From contig CM048840.1 of the NCBI GenBank assembly GCA_026545765.1, positions 19,100,765-19,164,764 on the forward strand: DNA of 64,000 bases, given 5' to 3'. Every line of letters starts with the position of its first letter. Position 1 is the first letter of the stretch. This stretch comes from Plantago major (taxonomy: Eukaryota; Streptophyta; Magnoliopsida; Lamiales; Plantaginaceae). Below the pieces are notes generated by a model, which was not told where the DNA came from, did no database searches, and worked only from the letters and a program-made list of their open reading frames with translations. The translations under genes and the position numbers were made by a program. This document shows positions 34,660-47,100 of the stretch, piece after piece.

Positions 34660-36461
34660 TTTAAGAGATAATATATGATTGGATATTTTTTTAAAAGTGT
34701 ATTAATTGGTTATCTTTTTGGAAGTGTGAGAGTGATATGTGATTATTGTCGAGAAATCTTCTTGTCTTTGAAATTCTTTGTTATTATTAGTCAGTCACAA
34801 GTGAATCTGACAGAATCAGGATTTTACCAAACTTAAATGAAACGCATTGCTTAGCTGTTAATTCTGCGTTTATTGTTAATTTATTGGTCTTAGTGAGAAT
34901 TTAAGGAATAAGCTACTACAGTAAGCAAGATCGGAACTAATCAGTACTCACATTAGTTAGTAATTATGGATTTGAATTCGTGACTATAGATTGGTCACGT
35001 AACAAATGTAAGAAAAACGTGTTAATATACACCTTCGTATAATTCAAGCAATATTCACCAATTTGATTGGTACATTTTTAGCATTTCTTGAACTTGTTGA
35101 GTACTCAATGATTCAGTATTTAAACTTCAGAGGTTCAAATTATATATATGAAATTATTTCAAAGGCTGGAATTATTGAAAATACATACATATGAAATTCT
35201 CTTTTAGTAAAATTTTTGGGGTACGAACGCCCACACTATACTTCATCCTGGATACGCCCTTGCATATCAGGAAGAAAATTGAACCATAGTATATTATAAA
35301 TAAAATCAAATTGTTGATTAATGATAAACTATGTAGAATGGTCAAAGGACTCTAATTCTTCATGTGAATGAACAACTTGAATCCATTGTCTAGACTCCAT
35401 ACACTTCATCTTCATGGGAGATTAATTGTTACCACTGACGTATTAACAAGAGTAATTGGTTCATATGGTAATAAGTAATAACAAATAAACGTGTAGAATT
35501 GACATAGGTAAGATTTTAGGTTTGAATAGTGTGAAAAATAAATAGAGCTAGAAACTTTTTGGTGACAAACAATTTCATATTAAGTTCGATAATGCTCAAC
35601 TGAATCATGATACTAAATGTTTAATTACATAAAACGCTCTACATTTAGGATAACATTGTTTCGTGCCGAATTATGATTTTGGATCCGAAGTGAAAAAGAA
35701 AGAGGATGGTGTTGTGGGGACAGATCTTGTACTGGACAGATTGAAATGCAATGAACTTGGGCTAAAAATGAAAGGAGTCTAGCAATGGCTTTACTCAACT
35801 TGGTTGCTTCAAGTTGCGTATTATTCTTCTTCATTCCAAAGAAAGCAATCCAATGATATCATATGAGTATGTATATTCAGATAACAAATTGATTCATTTT
35901 GTTTTCAACAAGACAATTTAAATACTTCATTATTTTATCTTCTGCCAGTGTTTCACAATTCATTGCATCCAGACACTCTGGAACAAGAGTAACACGATCG
36001 TTAACATATGACCATGCTTTTCCAATGATTCTGCTAACCATTCTTGGACTCTTAAAAGAATCTTCAATCACATTACTTTACTTCTTTCTTTCTATTTTAA
36101 TTACTTCACCAACAACCACTACTATTCGGGTTTGGGTGTATATTGGATAAATTCATCGAATGCATAGAGAGTGCAAACTACGCAATTCTAACAGCGCCTC
36201 GTTCGATAAGCTTAGGCTTAGAATATACTGAATACAAATTCACTCCTCGTGGAGTTTGAACATGCGACAAAGAGTATATTATTATTGAGTCCACATTAGC
36301 TTAGTCTATGTTTTGGTTTGAAAGTCATGATCTACGTTGGTCTTTCGAGTAAATTGATGGTCTGGTTAATAATTTTGTTAGGATTGAGGAAGATGGTCCT
36401 GACTAACTAAGAATAACATGCATGTTGTAGGAACCAATAATTATGCTGATATATTTCTAAA
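34660..36461. other. Intergenic; one unrecognised short frame
   Basis: The minus-strand frame 36071-35877 reads MIEDSFKSPRMVSRIIGKAW and then YVNDRVTLVPECLDAMNCET. It has the amino-acid balance of a real exon and ends in a stop. I do not recognise the family, and no neighbouring exon joins to it. The rest shows no gene. The 5-bp Copia target site (GATCA, 36462-36466) closes the interval. Confidence 0.35.
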
Positions 36462-36466
36462 GATCA

Positions 36467-37008
36467 TATTGGAAATTTAGAGAGAAAAAGAAAAAATACA
36501 GAGACTCAATGTGCAATTTAACAAGAGTTAATTGTAAAGAATTCGAAAGATCAGGGACCAACTTGGAAGGCGCGAAGGAATACAAGACTGAATCGAATAA
36601 AGCAGAGTTATGGAGGGATCAAAGTGAAAAACGTAAAGTCATTTATACTCAGAGGAAGAGAAAATCGCCACACGATCTTGCGTTTCTTCAACCAACTGGT
36701 AGTTCGTCTTCAACCTTGAAGAAACCGACAAATCTCTGAAACTTGGTTTCAGACGAGTACAATTTGGGGTTTTTCGATCCTGGCCATTCATCCCTCAATC
36801 AACGACGGAGATTCAAAGCTAGTACAGAATGCAAGCTTGCAGTGTACCAATTTTGTACAATTTTAGTGATTTAAGCATTATTTTTGTCAACAAGTTTTTA
36901 CGTTTTATTTGTAAAATCCGGCTATAAATAAGCCTTCTCTGTAACATCTTGATTCAGTGAAAAATATCCGAGTATTACTTCCCTTTATCTGCATCTTATT
37001 TTTTAACA
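36467..37008 (+). repeat. 5' LTR of the Copia element
   Basis: The LTR begins TATTGGAAATTTAG and ends TTTTTTAACA. A TATA box (TATAAATA) is at 36923-36930, so transcription probably starts about 30 bases later. Open frames inside are not genes. Confidence 0.9.
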
Positions 37009-37020
37009 TGGCACCAGAGC
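37009..37020 (+). other. Primer binding site of the Copia element
   Basis: TGGCACCAGAGC follows the 5' LTR directly. It is a two-base variant of TGGTATCAGAGC, the initiator-methionine tRNA primer site common in plant Copia elements. Confidence 0.75.
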
Positions 37021-37090
37021 CATCTTAAACAATCCCTTCTTTTTCACTCAAACACCTATGCACTTTCTCTCTTTTCTCTTCACCTGAACA

Positions 37091-38185
37091 ATGGCTGATC
37101 ATGTTTCCATCAACACTGGCTCCACCACTACTACCACCATACCTGAGCATGAAAACTCAAACAGTCCTCTCTCCCTGCACCACTCTGATAACTCCATCTC
37201 AGGTGCTATCACACCTTTGCTCACTAAAACCAACTACCACACTTGGTCAAGTGCCTTTCTGATGTCTCTCAGCATCAGGAACAAGCTAGGCTTTATTAAT
37301 GGTACTGTAACTCAGCCAGAAACTAATGAAGACTCCAAAGAAGCCTGGAAAAGGTGTAACACTATCATTCTCTCTTGGATGATACACTCAGTTTCACCTG
37401 AAATCAAAAGTGATCTGTTCTATGTCAAAACTGCTGCAGAGGGATGGCATAAACTCAAAGTGAGATATGCACAGCCCAATGATGTACGCATATATCAACT
37501 CCAAAAGGAGATAATGACCTTAATGCAAAACAATACCTCAGTTACTGACTTTTTCACTAAACTGTCAGGGTTGTGGGAAGAACTGGAAGATTACAGGCCT
37601 CTTCCTGGTTCATGCAAAGATACTACATGCAAAACCTCAGAAGAATTTGAGAAAATAAGAGAAGTTGATAAGATCTTTAAGTTCTTAATGGGTCTCAATG
37701 ATACTTTTGATATGGTAAGAGGTCAGATCCTGTTAATGGATCCAAAACCAGCTCTAGATAAGGCCTATTCAATGGTATTGCAAGAAGAATCTCAGAAAAT
37801 GATAAGAGAAACTGGTTTGATGCCATTTGAATCTTCTGCAATGAATGTTGGTTATAAGAGAAAGGACAAGAAGGGTCTTTTTTGCCCAAACTGTCCAAAT
37901 CTGAGCAATCATACAGTTGAAAACTGCTTTAAGATTCATGGTTTTCCAGTAAACAGCTCTAAGAAACCTTTTGAGGCAACTGGAAGAGGAGGTTTTAGAG
38001 GAAGAGGTGGAAGATACAGTCATGCTGGCAGATCCAACTACTTTAATGGAAATGTTTCACATAAAAATTCTGTAAGTCTCACTAATGAACAACTGCATCA
38101 ACTCATGAGTTTTGCACAGCAAAATCCAGGAATAGGAGCTAACTCGTCACCGCTAATACAAACAACACCCCTGGCTCTACCATGA
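37091..38185 (+). CDS. gag: Copia gag polyprotein region
   Basis: This 364-residue frame encodes the capsid-like protein of the retrotransposon. The N-terminal part carries the Copia gag start (SGAITPLLTKTNYHTWSSAF, the LTNYxxW-type motif). The middle carries the UBN2-type capsid block (LFYVKTAAEGWHKLKVRYAQ, then LSGLWEELEDYRP). Near the end is a zinc knuckle (CPNCPNLSNHTVENC) with five residues between the second Cys and the His, where four is standard. A Gly/Arg-rich tract follows. It ends in TGA overlapping the ATG of the next frame (ATGA at 38182-38185). Plant Copia elements usually keep gag and pol in one frame. Confidence 0.85.
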   Translation: MADHVSINTGSTTTTTIPEHENSNSPLSLHHSDNSISGAITPLLTKTNYHTWSSAFLMSLSIRNKLGFINGTVTQPETNEDSKEAWKRCNTIILSWMIHSVSPEIKSDLFYVKTAAEGWHKLKVRYAQPNDVRIYQLQKEIMTLMQNNTSVTDFFTKLSGLWEELEDYRPLPGSCKDTTCKTSEEFEKIREVDKIFKFLMGLNDTFDMVRGQILLMDPKPALDKAYSMVLQEESQKMIRETGLMPFESSAMNVGYKRKDKKGLFCPNCPNLSNHTVENCFKIHGFPVNSSKKPFEATGRGGFRGRGGRYSHAGRSNYFNGNVSHKNSVSLTNEQLHQLMSFAQQNPGIGANSSPLIQTTPLALP

Positions 38186-38688
38186 AAGAAGATGCACCTG
38201 AAATCAACTATGCTGGAATGAAAACTCCTGAGCTCAACTATGCAGGTATGAGTATTACTGCAAACCTAATAACTAATGGATCTTTACATAGTTGGATAAT
38301 TGATTCAGGCGCATCAGATCATATTATTTATGATATAAACCTGTATACAGATAATGTTGAAATTTTAAACTCTTTTGTCTCTTTACAGATCACACATATT
38401 GGTGATATCAGGCTAAAAGACAACTGTATACTAAAGAGAGTACTGTGTGTACCTACCTTCAAACTAAACTTGATATCAGTTAATAAAGTCTGTAGAGAAA
38501 ATGAAATAGCATTCTTGTTTATTAACAACTTCTGTCATATACTGCAGACAAGCTCTTCATTGATGGAATCACTGACAAAGACTGGGCAGATTGAGGCAAG
38601 AAAAGGACTCTATCAAGTTGAAATTTTAAATGCTTTCCCTAAGGCACTAGTCAGCAATCTATCTAACAAAGAATCCCGTTTTTCATGA
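38182..38688 (+). pseudogene. Copia pol remnant: protease and truncated downstream sequence
   Basis: The 168-residue frame is -1 relative to gag. WIIDSGASDHI is the aspartic protease active site (DSG). Sequence after it (VLCVPTFKLNLISVNKVCRE, GLYQVE) matches the region before integrase. Integrase and reverse transcriptase are absent. Ends at a stop just after the deletion junction. Confidence 0.8.
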
Positions 38689-38830
38689 AAGAACCAAACA
38701 TATTGAAGTTGACTGTCACTTCATAAGAGAGAAACTAATAGAGAAGAAGATAGAAATAGATTTCATCAAATCACAAGATCAACTAGCGGATATATTTACT
38801 AAAGCAGTTAGCTCGGGCAAATTTATGTGA
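38672..38830 (+). pseudogene. Copia RNase H C-terminal remnant
   Basis: In another frame, [20 protein letters not shown] and then [12 protein letters not shown] are the diagnostic last residues of Copia RNase H. The segment is joined to the protease region by the internal deletion and ends at TGA 38828-38830. Confidence 0.85.
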
Positions 38831-38872
38831 AGCTCTGAGCAAGATGAACATAAGAAATCCATATGTTCCTCT

Positions 38873-38882
38873 TGAGGGGGAA
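38873..38882 (+). other. Polypurine tract of the Copia element
   Basis: TGAGGGGGAA lies directly before the 3' LTR, where plus-strand DNA synthesis is primed. Confidence 0.8.
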
Positions 38883-39426
38883 TATTGGAAATTTAGAGAG
38901 AAAAAGAAAAAAATACAGGGACTTAATGTGCAATTTAACAAGAGTTAATTGCAAAGAATTCGAAAGATCAGGGACCAACTTGGAAGGCGCGAAGGAATAC
39001 AAGACTGAATCGAATAAAGCAGAGTTATGGAGGGATCAAAGTGAAAAACGTAAAGTCATTTATACTCAGAGGAAGAGAAAATCGCCACACGATCTTGCGT
39101 TTCTTCAACCAACTGGTAGTTCGTCTTCAACCTTGAAGAAACCGACAAATCTCTGAAACTTGGTTTCAGACGAGTACAATTTGGGGTTTTTCGATCCTGG
39201 CCATTCATCCCTCAATCAACGACGGGGATTCAAAGCTAGTACAGCATGCAAGCTTGCAGTGTACCAATTTTGTACAATTTTAGTGATTTAAGCATTATTT
39301 TTGTCCAACAAGTTTTTACGTTTTATTTGTAAAATCCGGCTATAAATAAGCCTTCTCTGTAACATCTTGATTCAGTGAAAAATATCCGAGTATTCCTTCC
39401 CTTTATCTGCATCTTATTTTTTAACA
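38883..39426 (+). repeat. 3' LTR of the Copia element
   Basis: This LTR is nearly identical to 36467-37008, with the same TATTGG start and AACA end and a TATA box at 39341-39348. It is followed by GATCA, the target duplication. Confidence 0.9.
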
Positions 39427-39774
39427 GATCACATGTGCATATTAAACATTACAATTCCAGTTTTTAAATATGCCGTCGAATTATGTACTAATCTATCACA
39501 CACTCTAGATTAATCATGTGTTGATATGGAAATGGACCTATATGCCAATTGGGATTAGGATCATCAACTTAGGCAAAATAAATGTCTTGAACTATTGAAG
39601 AGGCAGATTTAAGGGAATAATACGTCTTATATGGACTATTGATTTATTATGTGTAACTAGAATGTGAGAATGCATAGCATGTTATTGTGGCACATAGTTA
39701 CAGTTATAAAATACGTATTTGAAGTCAAGTAATATTATTAGATTATGATAATGAATTTCTTTTTTCAAGTTGAA

Positions 39775-40060
39775 TTATTGTTTGAGTTGATATCTTTTAA
39801 TTTAATTGAAGAAGATGGAGCAAAAAAATCGGTTATCGTTGTGTTTTCTAATGACGAATTGATTTTGTTGGTTGAATAAGGGTTTAAAATTTAATTGGAG
39901 AAGACAGATTTTTTTTTAATGATGATTTAATTTTATTGGGGTTGAATTAGTGTTTAAAATTTAAATGGGGAAGTAAGATTGATTTTTGTTATGATGCAAT
40001 GATTTTCTTTAGATTGAATTAGGGTTTGTAATTTAATTGAATAAAACATATTGGTTTTTG
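39775..40060. repeat. Degenerate tandem repeat, 60-75 bp unit, about 4 copies
   Basis: The core GGTTTAAAATTTAATTG with a following GAAGA and poly-T or ATGAT part recurs near 39797, 39891, 39952 and 40023. The copies vary in length and spacing. Confidence 0.5.
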
Positions 40061-40508
40061 TAATTAAAGTCTAATTTATACATATATACAAATGAGTTCA
40101 ATTTAACTTAAATTAAGTACTCAATTGCACAACTCCAATAGTTGTTCACTTATATATATACTAGTAAAATTGTGCACGTGAAAATTAACGTGCCAAATAG
40201 ATGAGTGTATCATATTAAAATTATTTATACATGACATAAAAATATATAATACATATTTAAACTTATAATTAGTTAAAAATTCAATTATAATATAGAAGTA
40301 TGTTATATGAGTTATTAATGAAAATATAAGTTTTGGTGATTATAATGGGTGGGAGTAGTGGGTGATGATTTACAACTCCCTTCTTTTTTCTTTTTCTTTT
40401 TAGCTTTATTTTTATATATGAAATTTGGAGTCAAAATTAATTTAATTGGTCAAAATTAAATTGATTGGTGTAACAACTACCTTTGGGTGGTAGTTCACTT
40501 TTAGAATA

Positions 40509-40510
<2 letters not shown>

Positions 40511-40580
<70 letters not shown>
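40511..40580. repeat. (TA)n microsatellite, about 34 units
   Basis: An uninterrupted GTATATAT...ATAC run. It has no other structure. Confidence 0.95.
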
Positions 40581-40582
<2 letters not shown>

Positions 40583-41197
40583 TGTAATATGTTAATTATG
40601 CCGGGGAGATTTGTGTAAATAACTGAATCCTTTTTTGAATTTTATCTCAAACACTTGGCTATATGCCAAAGTTGAAGTTGCAATTATTCATATCACGAGT
40701 GGACTGTGGAGGGGTAGGGGTACCATGGATCATAAGAGAATTTCATTTTTCCTCTTTTTGAAACGGAAAAAATATTGATTTCATAAAGTGTACGAACATG
40801 AGAGGAATTGAACGCTAACTCAACATCACAATTGAATGCAAACTCAACATCACCATAACTACAAGCTTCTGAACAGAGCCATCACTCATTCATAACATCC
40901 CAAACCAATCATAAGATTCAAAAAGACTATAATAATATTCCAATTGCATAAATAAAATAATGAAGAATCAACTATAACCACACGGTGCATACATATGATA
41001 CAGTACTACAATGTACAAGCTGTTAGCTTTACATCTTCATCTTGATCGCCACTGGCAACAAAATCTAGCTACAGCAAGTTCATGAAACTTTAAATATATA
41101 CTTCATGACCAGAAATCTCCCACGTATACCATATCAATATAGAAACGTTAAGGCTGAACAGACCATACTTTCCATCCATCAAGTTAGTTGGCAGTTG

Positions 41198-44100
41198 TCA
41201 ACTGTCAACAACAACGTCAGCCGGATCACCAATCCACAGCCTACCTTCTCGCCAACGGAACTTGATCCGCAGCTTCCCATTTGCATCCACTCCAACTACC
41301 TCACCTCTACTTGCACGGCTCTCCATTCCCCATCCGTACCTAGGGCTTAATACTCCATCTTTGATCCTTACCTTATCCCCGACTTTGAATGGTCTGACCA
41401 GTTCGACCTCAGACACTTTGCAAAGCCAAAGCTTGCTTAAGAAGCAAAACGCTACCCAAAGATCTTCGTCTTCCACCACACGATGCACTACTCCAATGCT
41501 TGAATGGGATACATCTCCCCATTGATGTGTAGGAAATGTGACACTTGGCTTAACCCTAACCCAGTTTTGTACGCCAATTGCCGTTTCCTTGACAATTTCT
41601 ACGTCGGAAGGATCCAACGGCCAAGATTTGGTACCTGGACGTATATAAATTCGTAACTTTCCATTTGCCTCAATAGATGATATCGTCCCCACGTGAGTGT
41701 GGTTGTGTCCCGACCAACCAAATCTCGGTTTAATTACCGAGTTTTTAACTTTGACTCGTTGCCCCGTAAAGAATTTATCGACTCTTTCAACATCATCCAT
41801 ACTTCCAACCCATAATTCATTCTCTCCACAAAAAGCAACCGAAACAATTCCTCTCCATTCATTCTCATCATCTCCAATCTCATGTACAACGCCAACTCTA
41901 CCAGGGCAAACTGAATTCCAACTACTTGCATTCTCTCTCAATTTTACCCACTCGCCCACTTCATACATGTCCTCAACCTCCAAATCAGCCGGATCCCATC
42001 TCCGTAACCCTTGCAACCAACGAAATGCAACTTTTACGGCTCCATTCGCGTTTACATTCGTAACAACCCCCCGAGAATCGGGTTGAGCACCTCTCCATCC
42101 CCATCTTGGCTCCCCTAGTTCAGTTCGAAACTTTATATGTTGACCAACTCTAAGTGCAGGGACTTTTTCAGCATCACTATGATGAACGTTCCCTCTTCCT
42201 TCACAAGAACAAGAAACTACTTCCAGATAGCCACTCTCCCGTACAGAATGCACAACAGCTATGCTTTCTTTATCTATACCATCCCAATCATAAATTGGTC
42301 GGTTACTCAACTTTGGTTTTGAACGGACCCAATCACCCACTTCAAAACCTGTAAGCCTCTCGGAATCATGAGGAGCAATTTTCCATAAACTATGTCTTCC
42401 ATTAACTTTGACCTATCAATTATTATTTGAAAATAATCAGAAGGTAGAATTTTTTATGCATGCATACAAGGAATAGAGCCCCGACTTCAAATCAATCATG
42501 GCCCAGGTAAAAATGCAAAAAGCAAAGACCAAATGTGGAAGAAAGAAGTTTAAAATGTTTCTTTCTCCAGAGGATAACTCTACTGCTATTTTAATTTGAA
42601 AGTCGGCAACGGGCTGGTAGAGACAGAGAGGAAAAAAGCAAACTTATTACGGAACAATTACACAAGGACAGCCTCTATAAACTCTTTATCCCGTGAAACT
42701 TCAGGCATGTGAACATGCTACAGAAATCATAAAGACCTTGACCTTAAAGAAAGATAGAACTAGTACACTTACATGTAAAGCCCCATCCATGTCCATCCTT
42801 GCTATTCTTCCAACAGTAGCTGGTGTTTCGTTCGACCATCCAAAACGAGGCTGAATCACAGATGGCATCACACGGATCTTTTGTCCCAACTCAAAAGGAG
42901 GTACCTTCTCCATGTCTGTCATTGAGCAACGAAAAAGCTTGCTCCTGAAACAAAACGCAACTCCCAAATCGCCCTCCTCCAAACTGTGAATGATGCCAGT
43001 GTTGTTCCTTGTTATGTCTTCCCACCCATATTTTGGTGAAGGAACAGAGGCTTTTACTCTAACCCAATCCCCAACCTGCAAATGCATATAAATCAGAACG
43101 ACAATCCACAAGTGCATTGAAATCTTACAGAATGGGTGGGGTTTACAATTAGTACCTCGAAGTTTTCTAACTTCTCCATATCAGAGGGATCACAGTGCCA
43201 TGGCTGGGGCCTATTGAGAATATCAATTATCAATAGACTATGATCTTTAATCACACTAATATTTCCAACAGTGTGATGTGTTTCACCACCCCAAGTATGC
43301 CTAGGCTCGGACACCGAACGCTTTACACAAACAAGGTCACCAATCTTAAGAGGCCACAGGAAAATAAGTTAGGAAAGGCTAACAGGCAGCAAGAAAAAAA
43401 AATCAATTTAACTGGAGATATTCAGCTCCAACTTCTGCTAATAGGCCTAACAAAAACAAAATCACTTGGTTTTAAATATAACACCAAGTATGGTTATTTG
43501 AAGTGATAGATATGAGATTTTGGTGTGAGTGGGAGCAGTACCCGAAATCAAGCCAAAGGAGGCAGGAGATACATGTACTTTATAAAACACGTGTGTTGCA
43601 GCTGATAAAAGCTGCCTACATGAAGGGTATTTATGCAGGAATTTCTCATTTTAACTAATTAATGCATTTCTCAGTTAAATGTCTTACCCGGAAAGGCTCA
43701 ACATGTTCAATTTCTTCAGGTTCACAGAGCCATGGAGCATTTAGATAGCTAAACTTCAATAATAGACTATAATCAGGTCTGATGAAGCATACCACACCAA
43801 CACTTCCTGGAGTTACATCACCAAATCCATGCTTAGCTGTAGTGAGCGTAGGACGAACACGTACCCAGTCACCAATCTTGAAATCTTCAATTCTTTCCAT
43901 CTCTGAAGGGTCAGCCTTCCAACCTCTAGATGCTCCAGGAAAAGCAACATGCAAGATCCCATCTTCATTAGCACACAGAACTTTTCCAATGCTATCATGC
44001 GATTGACCAAGCCAGCCAAATCTGCAAAGGTATAAAAACAAGTTATTAATAGAGTACTACAAGTTATAGTTCTGTCATTTTTTAATAAAATAGAAAAAAC

Positions 44101-47100
44101 AATTATGGAAAAAAGATATTTGTCAGTTTCCTAAAGACTGTTGTTATTCCAAGTTTTCCACGCTCTTCTTGTGTTCAACATTTCCACAAGAATAGTGCAA
44201 TTCCTTTTAGTAACCGCATATTTGACTTGCTCTCTGGGTTATAGCATTCATAAAATTTTCTGCTACGTATTCCAAATGCAAGTGTAATAAAACAACTTGA
44301 GAAAAACAAATCCACATGCTCTTTTGATTAAAAAAATTCCATCGGAATCAAACAAACCTGTGGGACAGCACCTCTAGAACAAAGGAAGAGGAAATAGAGA
44401 AGGAAAAGACATAAGAAAGTAATGATACAAGGCACAGAAGCACAATGTATAAAGGAGCACAAAAGACGAGTTCCACAAACCCATCAATTCAGCAATAAGT
44501 GTTCAAATTTATCAAGAATCTTGTAACTGATTTCACAAATTACAATCATACTCAAAACTTTGATTTTCACAACACATAACTAATACCTCGGCTCTTTGAC
44601 ATCAGACTTCAGTTTAACACGCTGCCCTGGATCCAGTGGAAGGACTTTTATGAGTTCATTTACCAGCAATCGTGCTTCTACTCGTCCTTCTCCAGAACAA
44701 AATGATACTATAACATTGTCATTGTCAAGGACACTTTGCACAAAACCAACACTCTTACGGGTTGCACCTTGCCACCCATAAGCTGGTTCCACAATTCTTC
44801 TTCTGCATTTGACCCAGTCCTCAAATTGATAACTGCACAAAGACAATCACATTAAATCCCTTAGACAATAACTAGCCATCCAAGAAATAAAGCAAACCGA
44901 ATTAAGAGAGAATTCTTGAAAACAGAAAATTCATTTTATACGCACATTGTAGGACTCAATTGCACCCCTTTATCCTCCAATGCGTCAATCAGATCTTCGG
45001 GTATCCATTGGCGTGGAAGAGCCTCTAAGAGATCCACAAACGTCTTACCACTGTAATGCATTTTTTAAAACCACGATTGGTTCTCAGTGTACTAAAAATA
45101 TTAAACATAGAGAATGCACATAACAAAACATAGCAATTGGTATTTGTAGCATAATTTGAGAAAATATAAATTCCTCTCTTAAAAACTAGCCTTTGATTTC
45201 TAACATTAACTGCAGCGTCCCGATATGCAAGCATAAAAACAAGTAGCTCCAAATTTTCACGTATCATCTTTGCTGTATCAGCAGCTATGTGAAAAGCATT
45301 ATCACCAACATTATCCTGAAAATAGATGAGAAAAACACAGTATCCAGATTAATGCAGGAGAATGGAATTCTTAAATGTTATTTACATTCGCTAAATCTAA
45401 TAATCTAGTGGAAGCATGAACTAATTTAATCTATCTAACCCTGTTAGACAACAGTCAAGCAAAACCCAATGACACAAGCTGTGTAACCAGTTTGGTGGAA
45501 TAAATTAGGAAAATCAAGTTGGTAGGATTTTCAGGATGGAATTTTAAGACGAGAAAAAAGCACCATTATCCTACTAAGAATATCAGCAAGTTAGATGCTC
45601 TATAAACAGACATCATATTCAGACCATAACACTTAATTCATGTACTTCTCCAAATAAAAATACTATACAAAATATTGGCACTAACTTCAATATATTAGTT
45701 CGTGAACAAAAATTACTCACAAAAGATATACATACACGAACATCAAACCTGCATGTTGCAATTTGCCCCGGCTGATAAAAGCAATTCAGCACAAGACTTG
45801 GCGCCCACAGCCAATGCCACATGGAGAGGTATAGAATTCTTCACATTCATGATGTTTACATCAACACCAGCTTCAAGTATGATCTACAAAATAACGGGAC
45901 ATTCCAAGTAAATTGCACATATTTCAATATTTAAGTAACGGAACAATTTATAAATTTTCAAAATAGGAATGTTCACTCATCCTACCCTGACTAACTCAGC
46001 ATCTTTAGCCATTGCAGCAGTATGCAAAGCAGTGTGTTTATGTTCTGTATCTTGAGCTGTTGCGTCTGCTCCAGCACCGAGCAGTATTCTTACAAGTTCT
46101 CTACCCTCTAAATTATCACACAGTTTACAAAAGCGAATACCAGAACAGGATCAGAAAACGGAAAAAACAAGTAAATGGTTTGAAGAAGTATCTTGATCAA
46201 CAAAAGAATCATGAATGCATGACCAAATTTCTACCCTGTTCATGATTTTTCTTCAAGGCAGCCGCCATACATATAGCAGTCCCAAGATTACTCGGTACAT
46301 CTATAGCCTCAGCAACCTCTTCCGGTGATGCAAGTTCGACCCATCTTTTGACAACGGCTACATTCCATGTCAGTATACACAAGTGCAAGGGCCTGAGAAT
46401 GAAAAAACTTAAATGCATTGTTAGAAGTCCGCAGAAAAATGAAACACATATCAGATGCCTCCTAGAGAAAAGTAGACAGATATATTCACACGCACGTTGG
46501 ACGGAAATATCTTGATTTTCCCCTAACATGCCCAGGCGGAAACCCTAAAGGAAGAGATTAACCACTTTGCTAAACAGCATCAGTTGGAAACCTGAAAAAA
46601 ATTGCTGTCTGTCTAGACTTCTAAGTCCCATCCAATATCTAGCCAAGTAGCTAGTATTGACCTTCTACTACTGTATATTGCAAATTCATTTTCCATTACA
46701 TTGACATAAGTATATCAGGATTCACATATAGAAAATGAAAGTGCAATTTCTGCCAAAAATGATACTCCGTACTAAAAATCCAGATCTACCGTTCACAAAA
46801 AAGTGAATCTTGTCCTACCCTTTTTGGCCTAAAAAGTCTTCGAGTTTTCAGAATTGCTATCAGGTCCTTAATTACTAGGCTCATAAACTAAACACTCTCC
46901 CAAACCAATTAGGCTCCTTGCTCATTTTGGACCACGCCTAATTGTCCACCAGCTACTTTTAGCGACCAAGGAGGGAAATAGAAATGGCTCCTATAACATC
47001 ATCGAGTAACTATACGTCTATACATATTAATTTGTATTTTCAATAATCACCTATTGAAAACAGGCCAAGAACTCCTTTTATGCTTAGTGTTTGATTTTCT

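Larger units (their letters stand above)
36467..39426 (+). mobile_element. Ty1/Copia-type LTR retrotransposon, internally deleted
   Basis: Two direct LTRs (36467-37008 and 38883-39426) flank a 1.87-kb interior with primer site, gag, protease and a small RNase H remnant in Copia order. GATCA is duplicated on both sides (36462-36466 and 39427-39431). Integrase, reverse transcriptase and most of RNase H are missing, so the element cannot move by itself. The LTRs differ by about six substitutions and two single-base indels in 543 bp, which points to recent insertion. LTR ends are TA...CA instead of TG...CA. Confidence 0.93.
39432..41197. other. Intergenic downstream of KEG; repeats only
   Basis: 39775-40060 holds about four degenerate copies of a 60-75 bp unit (GAATTAGGGTTTAAAATTTA-like). 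40511-40580 is a (TA)n microsatellite. The last few hundred bases are the 3' flank of the KEG gene. No protein-coding feature was seen. Confidence 0.55.

Noticed and set aside
36509..39156. Identical short frames in both LTRs (36509-36739 and 38863-39156)
   Set aside because: They lie in the LTRs and are copied with them. No gag, pol or cellular similarity.
37091..39426. Functional Copia element
   Set aside because: Integrase and reverse transcriptase are absent and the RNase H tail is out of frame.
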